The notes beneath the pieces are model-generated. The model was not told the DNA's origin and did no database searches. It saw nothing but the letters and a program-made list of their open reading frames with translations. This document shows, in pieces, positions 1 through 5,297 of a DNA stretch of 5,297 nucleotides. Position 1 is the first letter of the stretch, and each line of letters begins with the position of its first letter. The stretch is from positions 1 to 5,297 of the forward strand of contig QAKS01000042.1 of NCBI GenBank assembly GCA_003343685.1, in the 5' to 3' direction. Source of the DNA: Clostridiales bacterium. GTDB lineage: Bacteria > Bacillota > Clostridia > Christensenellales > Christensenellaceae. Both the position numbers and the translations under genes were made by a program.

Positions 1-1811
1 TCGATCTTCTCCCGTTTGACGAGAATATCGGCAATGGAATTCAGTCTGCCCATATTGTCATTCAGCACCTTCTTGGCCTTTTCAAAATTCTCGGTGATAA
101 TCCTCTTGATCTCATCGTCGATCTGCGCGGCTACCTCCTCCGAATACATCTTCTGCTGACCCAGTCCCAGTTCTTTGCCTAAGAATACGTTTTCGTCTCC
201 ATTGTGGCAAACCGGCCCGATCAGTTCGCTCATGCCGTATTTGACTACCATGCTCCTCGCAAGATCCGTCGCCCGCTGGATGTCATTGCTGGCGCCTGCG
301 CTGATATCGTGGAGCACCAGTGTTTCGGCGGCACGCCCTCCCAGCATCATGGCAATCTCATCCTCCATCTTACTCTTGAACATATGCTGGTCGTCCTCGT
401 CGGGCAGCGTCATAGTATATCCGGCAGCCATGCCGCGGGGAATGATGCTGACCTCATGAACATGGTCACAGCCCGGCAGCTCATGCGCCACAATCGCATG
501 ACCCACCTCATGAATGGCTGTGCAGCGCTTATCCTTTTCGGTGACGACACGGCTCTTCTTCTCCGGCCCCGCAATGACGCGGGTGATGGCCTCTTCGACC
601 TCCGCCATGCCGATTTTTTCCTTTTTGCGACGCGCCGTCAGGATAGCAGCCTCATTCAAGATGTTCTCCAAATCCGCGCCGATAAAGCCCGGTGTACGCT
701 TTGCCAAAACCTTGAGATCCACGTCGTCGCCCAGCGGCTTTCCGTCCGCGTGAACCTTCAATATCTCTTCGCGTCCCTTTACGTCGGGATAGTTGACAAC
801 AATCTGCCTGTCGAAACGACCTGCACGAAGCAGCGCCGGGTCGAGAATGTCCGCTCTGTTGGTGGCGGCGATGACGATAATGCCCTCGTTGGTCATAAAT
901 CCATCCATCTCCACCAGCAACTGGTTCAGTGTCTGCTCGCGCTCGTCGTGTCCGCCGCCCAGACCTGTGCCTCTCTGGCGGCCTACGGCGTCGATCTCGT
1001 CTATGAAAATCATAGCAGGCGCGTTTTTCTTCGCATTGTCAAACAGGTCGCGGACACGGCTGGCGCCCACGCCGACAAACATCTCTACAAAGTCCGAACC
1101 GCTGATGCTGAAGAAAGGTACCTTGGCCTCTCCCGCAACGGCCTTTGCCAACAGCGTCTTTCCGCCGCCGGGCGGGCCCACCAGCAGAACGCCCTTCGGA
1201 ATCCTTGCGCCGAACTTCGTAAACTGCTTCGGATCGCGGAGAAATTCCACAATCTCCGCCAGTTCTTCCTTCTCCTCATCCGCGCCGGCCACGTCCTTAA
1301 ACGTCTTGCCCGTGCGCTCGCCCATCGTCATCTTCGCCCGGCTCTTGCCAAAGTTCATGGCCTTGCCGCCGCCCTGAGACTGGCGCATCATCACAAACCA
1401 CAGCACGCCGATCAATACGATAGGCAACAGATACGGCAGAATCTGCACAAATATGGAGGCTTCCGGCGTCGGCAGATATTTCACCGGTATTTTGTAGTCT
1501 GAGGCGTCCTCCACACTCCAAATTGTCCGAAGATCCTGGTCAAACTGTGTATAGGTCGGCAGGTACGTCGCATAGTCGTACTTTGCCGGAAATTCCTTCT
1601 CTGCAATCTTGCTGTCCTTTGCAAGCGCCACCACATCCCTGTCGGTTACGGCAATCTGGGCAATCTTTCCATCCCTGACCATCTGCATAAACTCGGTATA
1701 GCCCACGGTTTTCGTGTCGGCGGTGTTGTAGTTCCCCAGCGACGACGAGATCGCGATAATGGCTACAATGAGCAGTATGTATATCAGCGGTCCCTTAAAA
1801 GCGTTCTTCAA
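1..1811 (-). CDS. ftsH: ATP-dependent zinc metalloprotease FtsH (C-terminal end cut by window edge)
   Basis: FtsH is a membrane-anchored hexameric AAA+ protease that pulls out and degrades misfolded membrane proteins and some regulatory proteins. The reading frame is unbroken for 603 codons and runs off the left edge; full-length FtsH is usually 600–700 residues, so only a tail is missing. Two hydrophobic segments (residues about 8–24 and 124–142) flank an extracytoplasmic domain. The AAA domain has Walker A GPPGGGKT (212–219), pore motif FVG (245–247), Walker B IFIDEID (268–274), sensor N318 and arginine fingers R329 and R332 in [11 protein letters not shown]. The zinc site is HEVGH (434–438), with D510 in [10 protein letters not shown] as likely third ligand. 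The start is TTG: an in-frame TAA lies three codons upstream, the first transmembrane segment follows at once, and the next ATG lies beyond it. TTG overlaps the hpt stop (TTGA). Oddities are GGGKT in place of the usual GTGKT and HEVGH in place of HEAGH; both still fit the family consensus. Identity is essentially certain. Confidence 0.98.
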   Translation of the reverse strand, partial: MKNAFKGPLIYILLIVAIIAISSSLGNYNTADTKTVGYTEFMQMVRDGKIAQIAVTDRDVVALAKDSKIAEKEFPAKYDYATYLPTYTQFDQDLRTIWSVEDASDYKIPVKYLPTPEASIFVQILPYLLPIVLIGVLWFVMMRQSQGGGKAMNFGKSRAKMTMGERTGKTFKDVAGADEEKEELAEIVEFLRDPKQFTKFGARIPKGVLLVGPPGGGKTLLAKAVAGEAKVPFFSISGSDFVEMFVGVGASRVRDLFDNAKKNAPAMIFIDEIDAVGRQRGTGLGGGHDEREQTLNQLLVEMDGFMTNEGIIVIAATNRADILDPALLRAGRFDRQIVVNYPDVKGREEILKVHADGKPLGDDVDLKVLAKRTPGFIGADLENILNEAAILTARRKKEKIGMAEVEEAITRVIAGPEKKSRVVTEKDKRCTAIHEVGHAIVAHELPGCDHVHEVSIIPRGMAAGYTMTLPDEDDQHMFKSKMEDEIAMMLGGRAAETLVLHDISAGASNDIQRATDLARSMVVKYGMSELIGPVCHNGDENVFLGKELGLGQQKMYSEEVAAQIDDEIKRIITENFEKAKKVLNDNMGRLNSIADILVKREKI

Positions 1812-2404
1812 ATTCTGTTATCCTCCCCCGCGCGGCTTTCCTGCCCCGCGCCTTCATATATTTCAGGTTTCAAGGTACCTACGTACCTCAGATTTCTGTA
1901 TTTGCCCGCGTAGTCCAACCCATATCCCACGAGAAATTCGTCGGGAACGTCAAAGCCCACGTAGTCCGCCTTGAGCGGAACCTCTCTGCGCTCCTTCTTA
2001 TCCAGCAGGCAGCAGCATTTTACCGAGGCCGCACCGCGCTTTTTGAGCATTTCCGTGAGTGCGGTCAACGTGTGTCCGCTGTCTATAATATCCTCCACCA
2101 GCAGAACGTGTTTATCCGTAATGTCCGCCTCCAGATCATACAACATGCGGACGTTGCCAGTGCTCTTTGTGCCCGTTCCGTAGCTGGATACCCTTACAAA
2201 GTTCATCTCCAGCGGAATGTCCAGATCCATCATCAGGTCTATATAGAAGATAGCGGCGCCGTTCATCACACAAACCATTACCACATCCTTGTTTTCATAA
2301 TCATGGGCAATCTGATCTGCAATTTCCGATACCCGCCTTTGTATCTGTCCTTCTGTCAGGACGACCTCCTTGATATCTCCGTCCAAAACGCCTCTTTTAT
2401 ACAT
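1808..2404 (-). CDS. hpt: Hypoxanthine phosphoribosyltransferase
   Basis: This cytoplasmic purine-salvage enzyme transfers phosphoribose from PRPP to hypoxanthine (often also guanine), giving IMP or GMP. The 198-residue protein has the family landmarks in order: flexible loop SSYG (73–76), PRPP-binding motif VLLVEDIIDSGHTL (100–113, acidic pair E104/D105), base-contacting LLDKKERR (133–140, K136), and VGFDVPDEFLVGYGLDYA (149–166), which provides purine stacking and a metal-binding aspartate. The usual DKPERR reads DKKERR here. I chose the ATG at 2404 rather than the in-frame ATG at 2425 because GGGGAGG sits 6 nt before the former; the longer form would add MKTGRNG, encoded by the ribosome-binding site itself. 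The start overlaps the tilS stop by 8 bp and the stop overlaps the ftsH start by 4 bp. Homologues usually end soon after the LKPE motif; about 14 extra polar residues here (from G185) look like a by-product of overlapping the ftsH ribosome-binding site. The symbol hprT is used in Bacillus. Confidence 0.97.
   Translation of the reverse strand: MYKRGVLDGDIKEVVLTEGQIQRRVSEIADQIAHDYENKDVVMVCVMNGAAIFYIDLMMDLDIPLEMNFVRVSSYGTGTKSTGNVRMLYDLEADITDKHVLLVEDIIDSGHTLTALTEMLKKRGAASVKCCCLLDKKERREVPLKADYVGFDVPDEFLVGYGLDYAGKYRNLRYVGTLKPEIYEGAGQESRAGEDNRI
1822..1829 (-). promoter_or_regulatory. Ribosome-binding site of ftsH
   Basis: GGGGGAGG on the minus strand lies 10 nt before the TTG start of ftsH and within the last codons of hpt. 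It supports the TTG start and means ribosomes finishing hpt are already placed at the ftsH start. Confidence 0.75.
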
Positions 2405-3755
2405 CCCGTTCCTCCCCGTTTTCATATCCGAATTCTACCTTGACCGCGCCCTCCTCTCCGGCGCGAGCATACTCCGACAGGCCGTATCCGACCACCCAGA
2501 TAATGCGCCCGTTCTGCTCCACAATGGGAGCCGCGTCCCTCTTTTGCATGGGAACCTTTTTATCCGTAAACCAGTCCCCCAGCTTTTTCGTGCCCTCCAT
2601 ACCGAAGGGACGGATCACGTCGCCGTCGCGGCGCCGCCTTACAACTGCGCCCTCTGCGGCGCTCTTGGAGATATACTGGGTTGCGCTGCTCTCCTCCGGA
2701 AAGCACCCGGGCAGCGGCGCGTCGGAAATTCTCGCCGCCTCCTCCAGCGTTTTTCCGAAAAAAACGCCGTATTTATCTATTATAAACGACTTGCTGCATA
2801 TTTTCAATATATCGTAGGAGACTACGGCGCGAAAATCGTTCTTTTCCATCCATTTCCCCGTGCGCCTTCTCTCCGCAAGGCCGATGATGTCGTCAACATT
2901 TTTCAGCTCTACGTCCGTAATACAGCCGACTCGGTCGATTGCCCTTCTCACAATCCGCCTTTTAATGGCAAGAGGCTCCCCGTCGAACAGATCCAGGCTG
3001 ATGTCGACCCAACCCTCTTTCTCCCGCGCGCACGCTTGATAGCGCTCGTCCGCAAGACCCTGCAGGGCGCTTCCCTCGGCGAGCAGAATGTCGTAGGCGC
3101 GCATCAGCGCAGAGACGATATCCGGGTTCATCTCCGCCATGAGGGGAACAAGCTCCTTACGAACTCTGTTCCTCGCATAATTCACGTCGTCGTTGGAGGA
3201 ATCGTATACGAAGGGAATCCTGTGCCTCTCCAGAAAATCCGTCACCTGCTCTCTCGTACAGCGCAGCATGGGACGGATAAAAAACGGCTCCCGCGTTTCC
3301 TTCATGGCGGTCATTCCGTCTATTCCTCCGCCTCGGATCAGATTTAAAAGCAACGTCTCCGCCAGATCCTCCCGATGATGCGCGACAGCTACCTTGTCAA
3401 TGCCGTTCTCCTCTGCGGCTTTTACAAAAAAATCATAGCGCAGCCTTCGTGCAGCGGCCTCCAGACTCTCCTTTTCTTTTTCCGCCTCGGCAGCGGCATC
3501 TCCCCGTTCCACAATGCACTTCACCCCAAGACGGCCCGCCAGCTTTTTGACGAACTCCATATCGCGCAAGGACTCCTCCCCGCGGATACCGTGCTCAAAG
3601 TGGAGGAACACGACCTCGTTTCCCGTCTTTCTTCCGTAGGCCACGCAAACCGTCGCCAAAGCCACAGAATCCGCACCGCCCGAAACAGCCACTCCCAGCT
3701 TTTCTCCATTTTGTACCAGGCGCCTTAAATTCGCCTCTACCTCTTTTTCATACAT
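2397..3755 (-). CDS. tilS: tRNA(Ile)-lysidine synthetase
   Basis: TilS uses ATP to attach lysine to C34 of the CAU-anticodon tRNA-Ile, so that it reads AUA as isoleucine and is no longer charged with methionine; the reaction is essential in most bacteria. The 452-residue protein carries the N-type ATP pyrophosphatase P-loop SGGADS (25–30), HFEHGIRGEES (52–62, usually HVNHGLRG), RRLRYDFF (103–110), AHHREDLAETLLLNLIRG (125–142), RPML (161–164), and DSSNDD with Y193 and RNRVR (185–199). The C-terminal tRNA-binding domain is complete, with RRDGDVIRPFGMEGTKKL (375–392), a DWFTDKKVP segment and a WVVGYG strand near residues 420–425. Length is normal for the full form. It is the first gene of the tilS–hpt–ftsH operon. 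The ATG at 3755 is the only realistic start: an in-frame TAA lies four codons upstream, no other start codon precedes the P-loop, and no Shine-Dalgarno sequence is visible. Confidence 0.97.
   Translation of the reverse strand: MYEKEVEANLRRLVQNGEKLGVAVSGGADSVALATVCVAYGRKTGNEVVFLHFEHGIRGEESLRDMEFVKKLAGRLGVKCIVERGDAAAEAEKEKESLEAAARRLRYDFFVKAAEENGIDKVAVAHHREDLAETLLLNLIRGGGIDGMTAMKETREPFFIRPMLRCTREQVTDFLERHRIPFVYDSSNDDVNYARNRVRKELVPLMAEMNPDIVSALMRAYDILLAEGSALQGLADERYQACAREKEGWVDISLDLFDGEPLAIKRRIVRRAIDRVGCITDVELKNVDDIIGLAERRRTGKWMEKNDFRAVVSYDILKICSKSFIIDKYGVFFGKTLEEAARISDAPLPGCFPEESSATQYISKSAAEGAVVRRRRDGDVIRPFGMEGTKKLGDWFTDKKVPMQKRDAAPIVEQNGRIIWVVGYGLSEYARAGEEGAVKVEFGYENGEERDV
2411..2417 (-). promoter_or_regulatory. 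Ribosome-binding site of hpt, decides the start
   Basis: GGGGAGG on the minus strand lies within the last codons of tilS, 6 nt before the ATG at 2404. It lies downstream of the alternative ATG at 2425, so it can serve only the shorter hpt start. Confidence 0.8.
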
Positions 3756-3761
3756 GTTCTT

Positions 3762-3790
3762 ATTTTATACGTTATTTCGCTAATTAACAA
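3762..3790 (-). promoter_or_regulatory. Candidate sigma-A-type promoter of the tilS–hpt–ftsH operon
   Basis: On the minus strand, TTGTTA (3790–3785, 4/6 to TTGACA) and TAAAAT (3767–3762, 5/6 to TATAAT) are separated by 17 nt. Transcription would start about 7 nt downstream, at or next to the tilS ATG at 3755, giving a leaderless or nearly leaderless message. The stretch is AT-rich, so chance matches are easy; an upstream promoter with a longer leader cannot be excluded. Confidence 0.45.
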
Positions 3791-3827
3791 GTTGGTTTGG
3801 CTATATTATGTGAAAATTTTTTGTTAC

Positions 3828-3840
3828 GGGCTGCGCGCCC
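3828..3840. repeat. Short GC-rich inverted repeat between divergent genes
   Basis: GGGC–TGCGC–GCCC forms a 4-bp perfect stem with a 5-nt loop. It lies just upstream of the promoter of the rightward gene and is not followed by a T tract on either strand, so it does not look like a terminator. It resembles in style the GGGC/GCCC hairpins at 3955 and 5118, but is shorter and may be chance. Confidence 0.3.
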
Positions 3841-3850
3841 AATCCACCCC

Positions 3851-3879
3851 TTGAATCCGCCCCCGTCCTGTTGTATACT
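3851..3879 (+). promoter_or_regulatory. Probable sigma-A-type promoter of the YghO/bCerS-like gene
   Basis: TTGAAT (3851–3856, 4/6) and TATACT (3874–3879, 5/6) are separated by exactly 17 nt. Predicted transcription start is near 3886, leaving a leader of about 100 nt before the ATG at 3990. This also argues against a start at the in-frame ATG at 3882, which would lie upstream of the transcript. Confidence 0.6.
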
Positions 3880-3954
3880 TATTGTGTATTCCCATTTGGT
3901 TTTACACTGTTTTAGGTTTATTCTGCTGTACCGTTTGGCGCAGTCATATTATAT

Positions 3955-3968
3955 CGGGCTTTTGCCCG
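3955..3968 (+). repeat. Small hairpin in the leader just upstream of the ribosome-binding site
   Basis: CGGGC–TTTT–GCCCG is a perfect 5-bp stem with a T4 loop, ending 3 nt before the AAAGGA ribosome-binding site of the gene at 3990. It could influence ribosome access or mRNA stability; that role is an inference. A near-identical element follows the stop codon of the same gene. Confidence 0.5.
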
Positions 3969-3971
3969 CGG

Positions 3972-3977
3972 AAAGGA
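3972..3977 (+). promoter_or_regulatory. Ribosome-binding site of the YghO/bCerS-like gene
   Basis: AAAGGA lies 12 nt before the ATG at 3990. The spacing is somewhat long, but no better site exists, and none precedes the alternative in-frame ATG at 3882. It supports the 375-residue product. Confidence 0.55.
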
Positions 3978-3989
3978 ATTATTTTTATC

Positions 3990-5117
3990 ATGCTTCAAAT
4001 AAGAGAGGTCCTCACCAAAAAGGACAAACGGGAGTTTATCAGCTTCCAGAACAGGCTGTACAAAGACGTCCCTCAGTATGTCCCCGCGCTCCTGTCGGAC
4101 GAAATGGCAAACATCTCAGAGGAAAAAAACCCCGCGTTTGAGTTCTGCCGTATGCGTTTCTTTCTCTGCGAAAGAGACGGGGAGACGGTGGGCCGCGTGG
4201 GTGCCATCATCAACGACGAGTCCAACCGGAAGTGGAAAGAAAACAATATCCGCATCACCCGCATTGATTTTATCGAGGATATTGAGGTGGCGCGGGCGCT
4301 CATAGACACGGTGGAGCAGTGGGCCAGAGAGGAGGGGCTCACCCGTATGGTCGGCCCTATGGGCTTCTGTGATCTGGACAAGGAGGGAATGCTCATCGAG
4401 GGCTTTGAACATAAGAGCATGTTCATTACCTATTATAACTTCCCCTATTACCCTAAATTTTTTGAGGAGCTTGGCTTCCAAAAGGAGGTAGACTGGGTCG
4501 AAACGAAGGTCTACGTAAAATGCAAAAACGAAGAAAAGCTGTCGCATTTGTGCAACCGCGTCATGGAGCGCAACAAGCTTCGCTATGTGACATACTCCTC
4601 CGCCTCCAAAATAAAACCCTATTTAAACGAACTCTTTGACCTGCTGTCCAACGAATTCTCCGATCTGTACGGCTATGTCTCCATTACACAAAAGCAAAAG
4701 GCATACTATGCCGGCCAATTTCTGATGCTGTTGAACTGGAAGTTTGTCGGCGTTATTTTTAACGAGCAAAATGAGATTATCGGCATCGGCGTTCTGGCTC
4801 CGTCTCTCGCAGACGCAGTAAAGAAAAACAAAGGCAGGCTGTTCCCCTTTGGTTTTATTCCCGTGCTGCAGGCCAAGGCCAACCCCAAAGTGCTCGACAT
4901 GTATTTCGTCGCCGTCAAGCGGGCCTACCGGAACCTCGGCGTGCCCACCGTGCTGATGCACCACCTGACAAAAGCCGCCGCTGAAAACGGCGTCCTCTAT
5001 GCGGAAACCGGCCCGGAACTGGAGCTGAATACTGCCGTCCAGAGCATGTGGGCGGCTTATGAGCACGAGTATGCCTTCAAGCGCCGCCGCTGCTGGTTCA
5101 GAGACATCGAGAGCTGA
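3990..5117 (+). CDS. GNAT-fold acyltransferase of the YghO / bacterial ceramide synthase-like family
   Basis: The 375-residue protein shows no signal peptide or clear membrane segment, so it is probably cytoplasmic. It matches my recollection of the YghO family, whose Caulobacter member (bCerS) is an acyl-CoA-dependent ceramide synthase. Supporting signs are GPMGFCDLDKEGMLIEGFE (122–140), NFPYYPKFFEELGFQKEVDW (150–169), a GNAT-like C-terminal half with strand IIGIGVLAPS (263–272), a strand into helix VAVKRAYRNLGVPTVLMHHL (307–326) whose R-x-x-G-x-x pattern resembles a CoA-pyrophosphate loop, and ETGPELELNTAVQSMW (339–354). The N-terminal half (FFLCERDGETVGRVGAI, 57–73) resembles another GNAT strand pair, suggesting a two-lobed fold. 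The start at 3990 is preferred over the in-frame 3882 because the promoter and ribosome-binding site fit only the former, and the extra residues look non-coding. The gene is probably monocistronic: its own promoter lies upstream and a terminator follows. The substrate is unknown; no sphingolipid gene is in view, so ceramide synthesis is not shown. Family assignment is fairly confident, function is not. Confidence 0.8.
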   Translation: MLQIREVLTKKDKREFISFQNRLYKDVPQYVPALLSDEMANISEEKNPAFEFCRMRFFLCERDGETVGRVGAIINDESNRKWKENNIRITRIDFIEDIEVARALIDTVEQWAREEGLTRMVGPMGFCDLDKEGMLIEGFEHKSMFITYYNFPYYPKFFEELGFQKEVDWVETKVYVKCKNEEKLSHLCNRVMERNKLRYVTYSSASKIKPYLNELFDLLSNEFSDLYGYVSITQKQKAYYAGQFLMLLNWKFVGVIFNEQNEIIGIGVLAPSLADAVKKNKGRLFPFGFIPVLQAKANPKVLDMYFVAVKRAYRNLGVPTVLMHHLTKAAAENGVLYAETGPELELNTAVQSMWAAYEHEYAFKRRRCWFRDIES

Positions 5118-5130
5118 CGGGCTTTGCCCG
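5118..5130 (+). repeat. Small hairpin immediately after the stop codon
   Basis: CGGGC–TTT–GCCCG is a perfect 5-bp stem starting at the first base after TGA. No T tract follows, so it is not a standalone intrinsic terminator. It differs from the leader hairpin at 3955–3968 by one loop T. It may protect the 3' end of the coding region or be a small dispersed palindrome; both ideas are inference. Confidence 0.5.
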
Positions 5131-5172
5131 CACATCCTGCACGTCGAAAAATGCGGGCGCCTTTTCCGGCTT

Positions 5173-5214
5173 CCGACCGCCCCGTTTCCTGAAACAGGAC
5201 GGTCGGTCTTTTTT
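5173..5214 (+). terminator. Rho-independent terminator of the YghO/bCerS-like gene
   Basis: Outer arms CCGACCG (5173–5179) and CGGTCGG (5200–5206) pair perfectly. The stem continues inward through CC/GG and GTTTC/GAAAC, interrupted by two C·A mismatches, to a tight loop around CT. TCTTTTTT follows directly. This is a strong plus-strand terminator about 55 nt after the stop codon. On the minus strand the hairpin is not followed by a T run, so it seems one-directional. Confidence 0.9.
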
Positions 5215-5222
5215 CGCGATTA

Positions 5223-5297
5223 TTATAAAACTCCCGCGGCGATGGTGCAGCCGAAGGGCTGAAAATACAGCGTCTCTCTCCTCCTGCCGTCCGTCCC
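5223..5297 (-). CDS. C-terminal end of an unidentified convergent gene (partial)
   Basis: Read from the right edge leftward, one minus-strand frame gives 24 codons ending in TAA at 5225–5223, with C-terminus QPFGCTIAAGVL. Third codon positions are G or C in about three quarters of codons, like the other genes here and better than the overlapping minus frame I compared. The stop falls just before the terminator hairpin, where a convergent gene would be expected to end. The fragment is too short to assign a family, and it could be non-coding; no plus-strand gene start is visible in the same stretch. Confidence 0.4.
   Translation of the reverse strand, partial: GTDGRRRETLYFQPFGCTIAAGVL

Noticed and set aside
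204..1502. 432-codon plus-strand open frame opposite ftsH
   Set aside because: It lies fully antisense to ftsH, whose motifs are intact over the same bases. Its product has no recognisable domains and is rich in His, Arg and Ala, as expected for a shadow of G/C-ending codons.
2405..2425. Longer hpt start at 2425
   Set aside because: The seven extra residues are encoded by the Shine-Dalgarno region itself, and the GGGGAGG lies downstream of that ATG, so it can serve only the ATG at 2404.
2370..3347. 325-codon plus-strand open frame opposite tilS
   Set aside because: It is antisense to conserved TilS domains and has no domain of its own or convincing ribosome-binding site, so it is a shadow frame.
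3771..3788. Imperfect palindrome GTTATTTCGCTAATTAAC over the tilS promoter as an operator
   Set aside because: Only 7 of 9 symmetric pairs match in AT-rich DNA, which is close to chance over an intergenic region of this size, and it matches no operator I know.
3882..3989. Upstream in-frame extension of the GNAT-like gene (411-residue version)
   Set aside because: The ATG at 3882 lies before the predicted transcription start and has no Shine-Dalgarno sequence. The extra residues read like untranslated leader, including the hairpin and ribosome-binding site.
4116..5135. Minus-strand open frames opposite the GNAT-like gene
   Set aside because: They overlap the conserved family motifs on the plus strand and have no domain features, so they are shadows.
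1..5297. Mobile elements, CRISPR arrays, tRNA or rRNA genes, toxin–antitoxin or defence genes
   Set aside because: I looked for terminal repeats, regularly spaced repeats, transposase or integrase motifs and RNA-gene signatures, and saw none.

Overview
The window suggests a Gram-positive member of the Firmicutes, most likely a Clostridia/Lachnospiraceae-type bacterium. The evidence is the compact tilS–hpt–ftsH gene order, typical Firmicutes Shine-Dalgarno sequences, moderately GC-rich coding DNA with G/C-rich third codon positions, and AT-rich promoters. This placement is an inference from gene order and style, not from a marker gene.

Positions 1–3755 hold one minus-strand operon, read right to left: tilS (tRNA-Ile lysidine synthetase), hpt (hypoxanthine phosphoribosyltransferase) and ftsH (membrane AAA+ zinc protease, cut by the left edge after about 603 codons). 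The genes overlap: tilS/hpt share 8 bp (ATGTATAA), and hpt/ftsH share 4 bp (TTGA, with ftsH starting at TTG). The ribosome-binding sites of hpt and ftsH lie inside the preceding genes, so translational coupling is likely. I translated ftsH by hand across the whole visible stretch and it is uninterrupted. The long plus-strand open frames opposite ftsH and tilS are shadows.

Positions 3756–3989 form a divergent intergenic region of 234 bp. It carries a candidate tilS promoter that would start transcription almost at the tilS ATG, which also lacks a Shine-Dalgarno sequence. It also carries a good sigma-A-type promoter for the rightward gene, followed by a leader of about 100 nt with a small GC hairpin just before the ribosome-binding site.

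Positions 3990–5117 encode a 375-residue soluble protein of the YghO/bacterial ceramide synthase-like GNAT family. A second, nearly identical small hairpin follows its stop codon directly, and a strong intrinsic terminator lies at 5173–5214. The last 75 bases probably hold the C-terminal end of an unidentified convergent minus-strand gene.

The operon is conserved housekeeping: decoding of AUA codons, purine salvage and membrane-protein quality control. No mobile element, CRISPR array, tRNA or rRNA gene was seen, and no clearly new system. The least understood item is the GNAT-family protein.
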